From NCBI GenBank assembly GCA_024689605.1, contig JAILDD010000111.1, positions 1-5,302 of the forward strand: 5,302 nucleotides of DNA, in the 5' to 3' direction. The number at the start of each line of letters is the position of its first letter. Position 1 is the stretch's first letter. The DNA comes from Lachnospiraceae bacterium. Its GTDB lineage: Bacteria; Bacillota_A; Clostridia; Lachnospirales; Lachnospiraceae. The notes beneath the pieces were generated by a model, which saw only the letters and a program-made list of their open reading frames with translations, searched no databases and had not been told where the DNA came from. Position numbers and translations under genes: made by a program. Positions 1 through 5,129 of the stretch are shown piece by piece.

Positions 1-320
1 ACTGACATCATCACGATAAAGAAACTCCAGTTGCCCATCTTCTGCAGGCTCACCACATTCGCATCCACAAAGCAGTCCTCTGCAAGAACAGTCCGGAAGA
101 TACGTCGCAGCTCCCTTATCAGGATCACGGCTGCCACCCCCAGCACGAAGTAGATGATCACTGCCGCCTCGTAGTGCTCCTCCCATGGCTTATAGAATTT
201 TCCTCCGAATCGGATCGAGAAAGGAAGGCTAAGCGTTACCACGATCCCCGCATAAAACATAAAATCCAGAAGATACTTTACCCACTTTGTCAGTAACAGT
301 TTCTTTTTTCTTGTGTCCAT
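1..320 (-). CDS. DUF2975 family membrane protein, N-terminal 106 residues (C-terminus off the left edge)
   Basis: Reading the minus strand from ATG at 318-320 gives an open frame to the window edge. It begins MDTRKKKLLLTKWVKYLLDF. A positively charged N-terminus leads into a membrane helix (about residues 14-33). A polar segment rich in Lys, Trp and Glu follows (40-50), then a second helix (52-68), and then an amphipathic stretch LRRIFRTVLAEDCFVDANVV (71-90). That last stretch has the hallmark pattern of DUF2975 proteins (LrxIFxxvxxxxxFxxxNVxxLxxxG). A third helix starts at about 98. Family members are small four-helix proteins of about 150-180 aa, so roughly a third is missing. The family is often followed by a small Cro/C1-type regulator (YozG-like), which would lie outside the window. 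The start is supported by AAGGAGA at 332-338. The gene lies 67 bases after the DUF6688-like gene with no terminator between them. Its function is unknown. Confidence 0.85.
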   Translation of the reverse strand, partial: MDTRKKKLLLTKWVKYLLDFMFYAGIVVTLSLPFSIRFGGKFYKPWEEHYEAAVIIYFVLGVAAVILIRELRRIFRTVLAEDCFVDANVVSLQKMGNWSFFIVMMS

Positions 321-330
321 TGACGATCTG

Positions 331-338
331 TCTCCTTA
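331..338 (-). promoter_or_regulatory. Ribosome binding site of the DUF2975 gene
   Basis: On the minus strand TAAGGAGA lies 10 bases upstream of the ATG at 318-320. This supports the chosen start of a gene whose end is not visible. The spacing is slightly long but workable. Confidence 0.7.
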
Positions 339-387
339 TATTATTTGACGATTTTTCTTATTTGATATCTTATCTTTTCAAACTTTA

Positions 388-1560
388 TCATGCCTTCCGG
401 TTTCGGCATTTATCCAAAACTTCCCGGTATCCCGGCAGGTACTGTACTGCGATGACATTTTCCGGGTGTGCCAGCGTCATATACAGTACGATAACAAAGA
501 ACCATTCCAGCGGCTTCATTATGAAATAAACGATATCGCATGCAGTCCTGGTACGGATACATCTTGCAATAGGGAATCCGTACTTATCGTAAAAACTGCG
601 GACTACATGGTGCAGACGCGGTGTCTTCCACTCAAGCACCAGCTCAAACGCATTGGCAACCTCCAGCTGTCTGTTTACCACCACCCTGTGACCGTTACGC
701 TCTCCCATACGGAGCGGCTTTACGATCTTCCCATGTCCTCCTGCTGCCACTGTACAAAGGTAATGTTCATCCATCTGTACATTCGGAGGAGGAGTCATCT
801 GCGACAGATTCCAGTCTGCGGTCTCTGTCCAGGCAGCGATCAACGCATCCGGACGCTGTCCCATAAGAACTGAAATTCCGAGTACCGCTCCTAACAGTGG
901 GATTGCAGCAAGCAATGCGATCACCGGCCACGTCCCGGCTTTTCCGAGTATGCCCTCATGCCAGGCGATCTTCTTATCCTCCTTATCCCCGTTATCGATC
1001 ACACTGTCTCTGACTTCATTCCATTCCATGATTTTCTCCCGGATCAGTGAACACATCATAATGATCAGGTTGAGGGGAAGGACCATCAGCGGAACTGTAT
1101 TGACGAAATGTCCCCCTCTGAGCGGTATTATGTGAATACACCAGATTATGCAGGTAACCGCTGCCGGATACATGGATGCGATCGACAGTACAGAGATCAG
1201 CGGCGGTGTATTATCCATTCTGCGCGTAGCCAATATCACAAATCCTACTAAGCCAATCAGCATGATCACGATATATATACCCCTGGTCTCCGAATTCAGT
1301 ATCTGATGTACCTGTTCGTTTATCAACTGTTCGTTCCAGGGTTGATCCTTCACATTTTCCAAAGCAACACCCGCGTATATATAACTCACCAGCAGACCGA
1401 GAATAACAGTTAATGCCCAGCAGAGTCTTTTGAGTTTCATCTTCGGAAAAAACAGACCAATAATATTCCCAATGCTCAATATAATCGGTGAGGTCAGGGA
1501 TATCATTACCACTATAATCCCTATGATCATCGATAAGCCATTTAACATGTATCTCATCAT
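388..1560 (-). CDS. DUF6688-like multi-pass membrane protein
   Basis: This is a 390-aa protein of unknown function. Hydrophobic segments are visible at about residues 8-37, 46-66, 94-111, 120-146, 153-173 and 210-234, with one more near 343-363. A charged loop (176-200) separates the first five from the sixth. The soluble-looking part (about 255-340) and the C-terminus carry the conserved features: HYLCTVAAGGHGK (266-278), VVVNRQLEVANAFE (293-306), FYDKYGFPIAR (323-333), KPLEW (349-353) and HPENVIAVQY (365-374). I recognise this block as the DUF6688 family from memory, so the family name is less certain than the topology. Three Met codons lie close to the start (residues 1, 2 and 5). I chose the first, which sits 9 bases after a GGAGG core. 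A perfect sigma-A promoter lies directly upstream, and the DUF2975 gene follows and is probably cotranscribed. The minus-strand frame covering 1211-1582 is an overlapping shadow. Confidence 0.8.
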   Translation of the reverse strand: MMRYMLNGLSMIIGIIVVMISLTSPIILSIGNIIGLFFPKMKLKRLCWALTVILGLLVSYIYAGVALENVKDQPWNEQLINEQVHQILNSETRGIYIVIMLIGLVGFVILATRRMDNTPPLISVLSIASMYPAAVTCIIWCIHIIPLRGGHFVNTVPLMVLPLNLIIMMCSLIREKIMEWNEVRDSVIDNGDKEDKKIAWHEGILGKAGTWPVIALLAAIPLLGAVLGISVLMGQRPDALIAAWTETADWNLSQMTPPPNVQMDEHYLCTVAAGGHGKIVKPLRMGERNGHRVVVNRQLEVANAFELVLEWKTPRLHHVVRSFYDKYGFPIARCIRTRTACDIVYFIMKPLEWFFVIVLYMTLAHPENVIAVQYLPGYREVLDKCRNRKA

Positions 1561-1569
1561 ATAAACGCC

Positions 1570-1577
1570 CCTCCCTT
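1570..1577 (-). promoter_or_regulatory. Ribosome binding site of the DUF6688-like gene
   Basis: On the minus strand AAGGGAGG ends 9 bases before the first of two adjacent ATG codons (1555-1560). It decides for the upstream start in a region with several candidate Met codons. Confidence 0.7.
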
Positions 1578-1587
1578 TTCAACGGTA

Positions 1588-1616
1588 ATTATATATAGCT
1601 CCATTTTGTTTGTCAA
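1588..1616 (-). promoter_or_regulatory. Perfect-consensus sigma-A promoter for the DUF6688-like / DUF2975 operon
   Basis: On the minus strand TTGACA (1611-1616) and TATAAT (1588-1593) are separated by exactly 17 bases (1594-1610). Both hexamers match the consensus fully. Transcription would start near 1581, giving a leader of only about 20 bases that contains the ribosome binding site. Such a strong core promoter is usually held in check, and a dyad cluster lies just upstream at 1624-1656. Confidence 0.85.
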
Positions 1617-1623
1617 TAAAAAG

Positions 1624-1656
1624 TTATCGTTTATCGATAATTATTTATCAATTAAC
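1624..1656 (-). promoter_or_regulatory. Dyad and repeat cluster (TTATCG/CGATAA), candidate operator
   Basis: The plus strand shows TTATCG-N5-CGATAA (1624-1640). Nested in it is a perfect 10-bp palindrome TTATCGATAA (1631-1640), followed by a related copy TTATCAATTAA (1646-1656). The cluster ends 7 bases upstream of the -35 hexamer of the consensus promoter, where a regulator could contact RNA polymerase. That it binds a protein is inference; the regulator is not in the window. Confidence 0.45.
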
Positions 1657-1664
1657 ATATGAAA

Positions 1665-1701
1665 GCGAGATGCCACTTTTGTCAGTGAGATGCGGCTTTT
1701 G
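1665..1701. repeat. Two 17-bp near-repeats, period 20 bp; possible relic of an IS21-type end
   Basis: The plus strand has AGCGAGATGCCACTTTTG-like units at 1665-1681 and 1685-1701, matching at 14 of 17 positions and offset by 20 bases. On the minus strand each unit reads CAAAAG-NN-GCATCTC. IS21-family elements carry several imperfect repeats of about 20 bp inside their termini, and the motif resembles such ends. No transposase is present here, so the link is inference. The pair could equally be a regulator-binding tandem upstream of the consensus promoter. Confidence 0.4.
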
Positions 1702-1727
1702 CAAACGTGCTGCTGTTGGATCGGTAT

Positions 1728-1763
1728 AAAAATACCCTCCCGGGATTCCATCCCGAGAGGGTA
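1728..1763 (-). terminator. Intrinsic terminator downstream of the HExxH gene
   Basis: Arms at 1733-1746 and 1750-1763 form a 14-bp stem with one C/A mismatch (1740/1756) and a 3-base loop. On the minus strand a run of five T (1728-1732) follows. The plus-strand side lacks a T-run, so it acts on minus-strand transcripts, ending those of the HExxH gene about 127 bases after its stop. It also insulates the DUF6688-like operon from upstream transcription. Confidence 0.85.
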
Positions 1764-1889
1764 ATCATCATTATTGAACATTTCCTTCAATGCTATTTTA
1801 TCATTTTTCCTTGCCAGCGTCCTGTACAATTCACTGAATTATTCCGGGTAAATCCACGTTGCGGCAAAACAGGGGTCACGGCATATTAT

Positions 1890-2741
1890 CTAAAAGTATA
1901 TCCCGGGACCGAATACGAATATATCTATCAGAGTAAGAATAACCGCTATAGCCCACAGTATCGGATGCGCTTCTTTGGGCAGCTTGCATCTGATCCTGCT
2001 TTCCTTTGGCGGTTTGACCATTATGCCACCCCAGACATAGAAAAATGCAACAACATACAAAAACCACATGAAATTGAAAAACAGAGTCATCCAGTATGGC
2101 AACTCTCCGCTCTTTACAATTGGCATATTAATGGATGCCAGCGCCCCTACGATAAATGCCACTATAAAAAGGACAAGATTAAGCCTGACAGAAACCCTTC
2201 TTCTTTCAGCTTTGTCCGAGGGATCCTCAATAAAGTGATATGTAATATAAGTAAATAAGTAAAGCAAAGGCACCATAGTACCAAATCCCAGTACCCCCAG
2301 AACTATGCGAAGAGCCGTAGAAGCTCCAGGACTGTCGCTGAAAAGCCTGAATACACTTCCCCAGTCTCCTATGGAGAATGTACCGATCAGAAAATATCCA
2401 AATCCCTCAAGGAGCTGGCCTCCCATGAGCATTGTAAGAAAGAGCCTTAGCATCGCCGGCATTTTCCTGACCTTAAACAGCACGATAATCAGAATTACTC
2501 CGATGATTGCATTTAGAATAGATGCGCTGCCGGCTGACATTATCTTATGTATAGGAGCCATAGTGGAAAAATCCACAAAATCATTGTAACTTACAGCCCC
2601 GGACATAAAACATTCTACCTTATCGCCATAAATGATATGGGTAACTGCGTGGATCGATTCATGAAAAGGAATCGTAAAAAAATACGCCAGCATAGCTGTT
2701 GCGATACAGTTGACAAGCGAGAAATCCTTCTTATTTTCCAT
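1890..2741 (-). CDS. Membrane protein with HExxH motif, putative M50-like intramembrane metalloprotease
   Basis: This is a 283-aa protein with about seven hydrophobic segments (near residues 10-30, 69-90, 96-121, 144-168, 187-206, 217-240 and 259-278). The first segment contains FHESIHAVTH, an HExxH zinc-binding pattern (His27, Glu28, His31). Site-2-type (M50) proteases likewise place HExxH inside an early membrane helix. A later GDW (125-127) could give Asp126 as third metal ligand. GGQLLEGFGY (107-116) occupies the helix before it, but the usual NPDG/PPLDG motif of classical M50 enzymes is absent. The family link and substrate are therefore uncertain; a DUF3267-like or M50B-like zincin is the alternative. 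The start is well supported by AAGGAGG 6 bases upstream. It appears to be transcribed alone, with a terminator about 127 bases downstream. Confidence 0.75.
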   Translation of the reverse strand: MENKKDFSLVNCIATAMLAYFFTIPFHESIHAVTHIIYGDKVECFMSGAVSYNDFVDFSTMAPIHKIMSAGSASILNAIIGVILIIVLFKVRKMPAMLRLFLTMLMGGQLLEGFGYFLIGTFSIGDWGSVFRLFSDSPGASTALRIVLGVLGFGTMVPLLYLFTYITYHFIEDPSDKAERRRVSVRLNLVLFIVAFIVGALASINMPIVKSGELPYWMTLFFNFMWFLYVVAFFYVWGGIMVKPPKESRIRCKLPKEAHPILWAIAVILTLIDIFVFGPGIYF

Positions 2742-2747
2742 ATTTAG

Positions 2748-2754
2748 CCTCCTT
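2748..2754 (-). promoter_or_regulatory. Ribosome binding site of the HExxH protein gene
   Basis: A full AAGGAGG on the minus strand lies 6 bases from the ATG at 2739-2741. This fixes the start and places the HExxH motif only 26 residues into the protein. Confidence 0.85.
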
Positions 2755-2798
2755 TTCGAAAACGGACTATCTGCCCATGAGCATATTTTAAATAAAAA

Positions 2799-2827
2799 GA
2801 TATAATTCAGACAGTAATAATGCGCAA
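2799..2827 (-). promoter_or_regulatory. Weak candidate promoter of the HExxH protein gene
   Basis: On the minus strand TTGCGC (2822-2827) and TATATC (2799-2804) are spaced 17 bases apart, and each matches the consensus at four of six positions. It would give a leader of about 50 bases. A direct repeat AATCGGT overlaps and precedes the -35, which suits an activator-dependent promoter. Confidence 0.35.
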
Positions 2828-2853
2828 TCGGTCACTATAAATGATTAATCGGT
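2826..2853. repeat. Direct repeat AATCGGT, 21 bp apart, at the candidate -35
   Basis: AATCGGT occurs at 2826-2832 and 2847-2853, an offset of exactly 21 bp (two helical turns). On the minus strand each copy (ACCGATT) is preceded by an AT-rich TTTA about 3-5 bases away, which extends the similarity. Paired sites with this period upstream of a weak promoter are typical of dimeric activators such as LytTR-type response regulators. Which protein binds here is unknown. Confidence 0.35.
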
Positions 2854-2918
2854 AAGTAAACGCATAAATGTCATCAGGTCCCCGAACTACCACTTAGAGT
2901 CTAAAAACGACCGGTTAA

Positions 2919-3149
2919 GCACGCATAGGCGATGACGATCTTTTACTCGCATCCGGCGGAGCAGGCAGCGGCTCTTCCGCAGCCTACAAGGTCGGTGACA
3001 CGGTACGCTGGAAAAGCATCCCGGAAATGGTCGGCACGATCAAAAAAGTTTACCTGAATGAAAGGAACCCCGTCTATTCAACATATGACGTTGAATTTCC
3101 GGATATAATCATGTGTGACATGAAGCACGGCTGGCTGGAGAAAGTATGA
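2919..3149 (+). pseudogene. C-terminal remnant of an unidentified protein, 76 codons, no start
   Basis: On the plus strand a frame opens after TAA (2916-2918) and runs 76 codons to TGA (3147-3149). No ATG, GTG or TTG lies near its beginning. The sequence looks genuinely coding: a DDDLLLASGG start and a Gly/Ser linker (GGAGSGSS) lead into a compact domain. That domain starts AYKVGDTVRWKS, continues with GTIKKVY, then YDVEFPD, and ends HGWLEKV at the stop. The alternating hydrophobic pattern with GDTV and GTI turns suggests a small SH3-, KOW- or Tudor-like beta barrel. It is loosely like the C-terminal domain of UvrD/PcrA helicases, but I do not recognise the family. It is the only plus-strand coding sequence here and is followed 52 bases later by a hairpin with a T-tract. 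The 5' part of the gene has apparently been lost. Confidence 0.6.
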
Positions 3150-3201
3150 TCATAAGATATATCAGGTAATGAAAACCCCTGACAGTTTTGCGTGAAATCA
3201 T

Positions 3202-3230
3202 AAAAGCTGCGGATATTCCGCAGCTTTTTA
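3202..3230 (+). terminator. Bidirectional intrinsic terminator with its better T-tract on the plus strand
   Basis: Perfect 12-bp arms at 3202-3213 and 3217-3228 enclose a 3-base loop (TAT). On the plus strand the stem is followed by TTTTTATCTTT, a good tract for ending the remnant's transcript. On the minus strand only four T, belonging to the stem, follow the GC part. It lies 8 bases beyond the stop of the YesL-like gene, so it probably also ends the PPIase-YesL operon. Confidence 0.85.
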
Positions 3231-3236
3231 TCTTTA

Positions 3237-3980
3237 TTATTTACTACCTCCATCACCTGTTCCGGACGATTTCTTTTTTACATATTTTATCCTGTCATTC
3301 TCCTTTTTAGGCATGGGAGCGCCCTTTATCTCGCTGCCCTCAGGAGTATCGGCAGTAACCCCGAAGCGTTTGAACACTTTACGGGCGGTGAATGATGTAC
3401 CATACGCGATAACTGCAAAAAGTACAAAGAGCCACAGATACCATGTATACAGGAATACATAAGGGAAGTAAATGGTCACACCAAGGGGTACAGTCCATGC
3501 AAGAATGATCTTTATACAACCTCCAAGATTGCTGATAGAGAGAAGAAAGGCATTCTTTATGGTGCCTATGACCGTATTTTCAAATCTGGCCAGAAGCGGG
3601 AAGAGATAAGGCAGCGTCACAGCCAGCGCTACTATCCCTATTCCCATAAATATCGTATAAAATGTAGCCAGCGGCCCCTCGTATGTATTGGTATAAAGGA
3701 GCATGCCAAACAGCGACACAAGCGCTAGCAGTATCAGCATCCATATAATAGTCGCCTTCTTGAAATTCTTTTTGAATGCTCCCCAGAATCCGGCAAATAC
3801 TTTTCCCTCACGCTTGTCGATCATCCGCAGCGTCACAGTATACATTGCCGTCACGGATGCACCGATGGTGACAACGGGAAGTGAAAACAGCAGGAATAAA
3901 AGGTTAAGCGTAAAAAGGCTTCCTAATGTATCCAGCACCGATATGAGCGGTGACGGTTTATCATGTGGGTTTGACGCCAT
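3237..3980 (-). CDS. YesL/DUF624 family membrane protein
   Basis: This 247-aa protein has about five or six membrane helices (near residues 17-40, 75-97, 103-128, 135-150, 153-174 and 176-196). The N-terminal half matches the DUF624 (YesL) pattern: NLLFLLFSLPVVTIGAS (26-42), TAMYTVTLRMI (44-54) and FWGAFKKNFKKATIIW (65-80). The C-terminal 50 residues form a polar tail rich in Lys, Gly and Ser, probably cytoplasmic. Family members occur in Firmicutes, often beside carbohydrate-uptake or utilisation genes, and their biochemical role is not established. No sugar genes are visible here. It follows the parvulin-like lipoprotein after 44 bases with no terminator, so the two are probably cotranscribed. 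The start is supported by a modest AGAGGAAG ribosome binding site 1-5 bases upstream of the ATG. The length is normal for the family. Confidence 0.88.
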   Translation of the reverse strand: MASNPHDKPSPLISVLDTLGSLFTLNLLFLLFSLPVVTIGASVTAMYTVTLRMIDKREGKVFAGFWGAFKKNFKKATIIWMLILLALVSLFGMLLYTNTYEGPLATFYTIFMGIGIVALAVTLPYLFPLLARFENTVIGTIKNAFLLSISNLGGCIKIILAWTVPLGVTIYFPYVFLYTWYLWLFVLFAVIAYGTSFTARKVFKRFGVTADTPEGSEIKGAPMPKKENDRIKYVKKKSSGTGDGGSK

Positions 3981-4024
3981 ATCTTCCTCTTTCTGCCACG
4001 TTTGCGGCGTCGTAATCTGCCGCT

Positions 4025-5092
4025 TTACTGCGGCTGGTTCTTATTATTTTCCTCAACCTTACTTGCAACTGCATCACACATATCGGCGATGTTTACCTTG
4101 TCCAGGTTGTCCATATTGATATCCATCTGGGCCACTCCCGACTGGTTGACCCAGTTTTCCTGAAGCTTCGGGATCATATCTTCAGCATTCTTGCTGGCAA
4201 TATATTCGATAAGGAATGATTTGTACTCATCATCAACCTTTTTGTCCATCCTGACTACCATAAAGCCGGCATCAGTCTCTACTACATCAGATATATCTCC
4301 GTCCTCAAGGCCTGCGATCAGCTCATTTAATTCCGGAGTGTACATTCCGTCAAAGTTATGCTCAAGACCGGAGTAGTTTACTATCTCATATTCCACCACC
4401 AGGTCTTCCATGGCCTCACCCTTCTGTGCACGGGATGCAAGCTCCTCGGCATTTTCCTTATTTGCTGCAATCTCTTCCTCAGAAAGAACAACCGGGGCAC
4501 CATTTTCATCAGTCTTTACAGCATTATTTTCATACTGTACAGAAGGAAAAAGGGCATAGTAAACCGTATGGCAGTTCATATCCTTGTACTGTTCCTCGAA
4601 CAACGCAACATTGTCACTTACAAGATCCTCTGTTGACTTATTTATCAGGGCCTGTATATAAACCTGTCTGTCGAACATTTCAGACACACATGCCTCGTCT
4701 ATACCATAGCTTTCAAGAAACTCCTGACCAAAATAATTATAAAAATTATCTTTGCCGGAATCAGCATTTGCCCTCTCTTCATCTGAAAGCTCCAGCCCCA
4801 TGGTCTTTGCCAGCTCATATTCCACATATTCAAGCTTCATCTGAGAGATAACTGAGCTTTTTATGGAAGTCTCCATCTGAGAATCCACCTGGTCTTTCGT
4901 GGTACCTGTATTGTAAACATACTGGAGCAAATACAGATTGTAGTCATCCATATTTACCTTGCTGTCGGCTATGGTCATCACTTCCGTAGCCTGAGCATCA
5001 GAAACAGACATTACTTCCTTATAATGGCTGCATGCAGTCAGTGCAAGCACAGCAGCGCACGCCATCGCCGCTATAATATTCTTCTTTTTCAT
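4025..5092 (-). CDS. Parvulin-like (PrsA/SurA type) peptidyl-prolyl isomerase lipoprotein
   Basis: This is a 355-aa exported lipoprotein. Basic MKKKN is followed by a hydrophobic segment and the lipobox LTAC, with the lipidated Cys at residue 21. Residues 40-165 form the helical chaperone-like region typical of PrsA and SurA. Residues 172-285 resemble the PpiC/rotamase domain: it begins CHTVYYALFP (174-183), has an insertion (185-210), and ends with GLEDGDISDVVETDAGFMVV (261-280). PrsA proteins fold secreted proteins at the outer membrane face. Here the first conserved His is retained (His175), but the usual terminal GxHI/GYHI motif reads GFMV, with Met278 in place of the second His. The GGDLG segment is also not recognisable (NYSGLEHNF). 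The protein may therefore be mainly a chaperone. The tail (286-355) is helical then acidic and Asn-rich. AAGGAGG lies 5 bases before the ATG. It heads an operon with the YesL-like gene. Confidence 0.85.
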   Translation of the reverse strand: MKKKNIIAAMACAAVLALTACSHYKEVMSVSDAQATEVMTIADSKVNMDDYNLYLLQYVYNTGTTKDQVDSQMETSIKSSVISQMKLEYVEYELAKTMGLELSDEERANADSGKDNFYNYFGQEFLESYGIDEACVSEMFDRQVYIQALINKSTEDLVSDNVALFEEQYKDMNCHTVYYALFPSVQYENNAVKTDENGAPVVLSEEEIAANKENAEELASRAQKGEAMEDLVVEYEIVNYSGLEHNFDGMYTPELNELIAGLEDGDISDVVETDAGFMVVRMDKKVDDEYKSFLIEYIASKNAEDMIPKLQENWVNQSGVAQMDINMDNLDKVNIADMCDAVASKVEENNKNQPQ

Positions 5093-5097
5093 AATTT

Positions 5098-5104
5098 CCT
5101 CCTT
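5098..5104 (-). promoter_or_regulatory. Ribosome binding site of the PPIase lipoprotein gene, next to a hairpin
   Basis: A full AAGGAGG on the minus strand lies 5 bases before the ATG (5090-5092). A small hairpin (5107-5120) ends 2 bases upstream of it, close enough to influence ribosome access. Confidence 0.85.
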
Positions 5105-5106
5105 TT

Positions 5107-5120
5107 GCCGTTTATACGGC
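5107..5120 (-). repeat. Small hairpin abutting the ribosome binding site
   Basis: The minus strand reads GCCGT-ATAA-ACGGC, a 5-bp stem with a 4-base loop. The same GCCGTAT string recurs at 5179-5185 (minus strand). The ACGGC arm at 5107-5111 could therefore pair with either copy. Confidence 0.5.
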
Positions 5121-5129
5121 TCCGCACAA

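Larger units (their letters stand above)
1641..1829 (-). pseudogene. Short in-frame coding-like tail, probably not a gene
   Basis: The frame opens after a TAA with a possible TTG start and begins LYRTLARKNDKIALKEMF, a helical, charged sequence that looks protein-like. There is no ribosome binding site. The strong terminator at 1728-1763 and the 20-bp repeats lie inside its second half, so that half cannot be normal coding sequence. It is in the same reading frame as the HExxH gene, separated from it by the TAG at 1890-1892 and a TAA near 1839. It may be decayed coding sequence or chance. I do not recognise a family. Confidence 0.2.
1561..1889. other. 329-base gap between the DUF6688-like and HExxH genes
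   Basis: Reading from 1561 upward, the gap holds the ribosome binding site, consensus promoter and TTATCG dyad cluster of the DUF6688-like gene. Next come two near-identical 17-bp repeats with a 20-bp period (1665-1701), then the minus-strand terminator (1728-1763). Last is a short open stretch (1764-1889) in frame with, and downstream of, the HExxH gene. I find no intact gene in it. Confidence 0.7.
2742..3236. other. 495-base gap between the HExxH gene and the YesL-like gene
   Basis: Positions 2742-2860 are AT-rich and hold the ribosome binding site, the weak promoter and the AATCGGT repeats of the HExxH gene. I could assign nothing in 2861-2918. Positions 2919-3149 carry the plus-strand coding remnant, 3150-3200 show no clear feature, and 3202-3228 is a terminator hairpin. 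The abrupt change from AT-rich DNA to GC-rich coding sequence near 2920-2945 looks like a junction. Confidence 0.6.

Noticed and set aside
321..387. A separate promoter for the DUF2975 gene, and the direct repeat TGACGAT (321-327, 346-352)
   Set aside because: No pair of hexamers with acceptable spacing could be found, and the 7-bp repeat in short AT-rich DNA is weak. Cotranscription with the DUF6688-like gene is simpler.
466..873. Plus-strand open frame of 135 codons, with shorter ones at 287-529, 621-866 and 950-1135
   Set aside because: All lie mostly or wholly antisense to the well-supported DUF6688-like gene, lack ribosome binding sites, and their products are rich in Cys, His, Ser and Pro without domain-like structure.
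1211..1582. Minus-strand open frame of 123 codons starting upstream of the DUF6688-like start
   Set aside because: It overlaps the DUF6688-like gene in another frame. Its product is polar and family-less, whereas the 390-aa frame has conserved motifs and a well-placed ribosome binding site.
1707..2258. Plus-strand open frame of 183 codons
   Set aside because: It runs through the terminator hairpin and then antisense to the HExxH gene, with no plausible ribosome binding site or recognisable domain.
2305..2747. Plus-strand open frames of 94 and 66 codons, and the minus-strand frame 1876-2067
   Set aside because: They are shadows of the HExxH membrane protein gene. Its hydrophobic segments and start signals explain the region.
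3074..3256. Minus-strand open frame of 60 codons opposite the remnant
   Set aside because: It passes through the terminator hairpin and lies antisense to the plus-strand coding remnant, and its product has no domain-like pattern.
3985..4022. GC-rich inverted repeat between the PPIase and YesL-like genes as a terminator
   Set aside because: The stem is only 5 bp with a 10-base loop and no T-tract, so it does not argue against cotranscription.
4191..4851. Plus-strand open frames of 61, 92 and 141 codons
   Set aside because: They are antisense to the PPIase lipoprotein gene, and their composition reflects the complementary strand.
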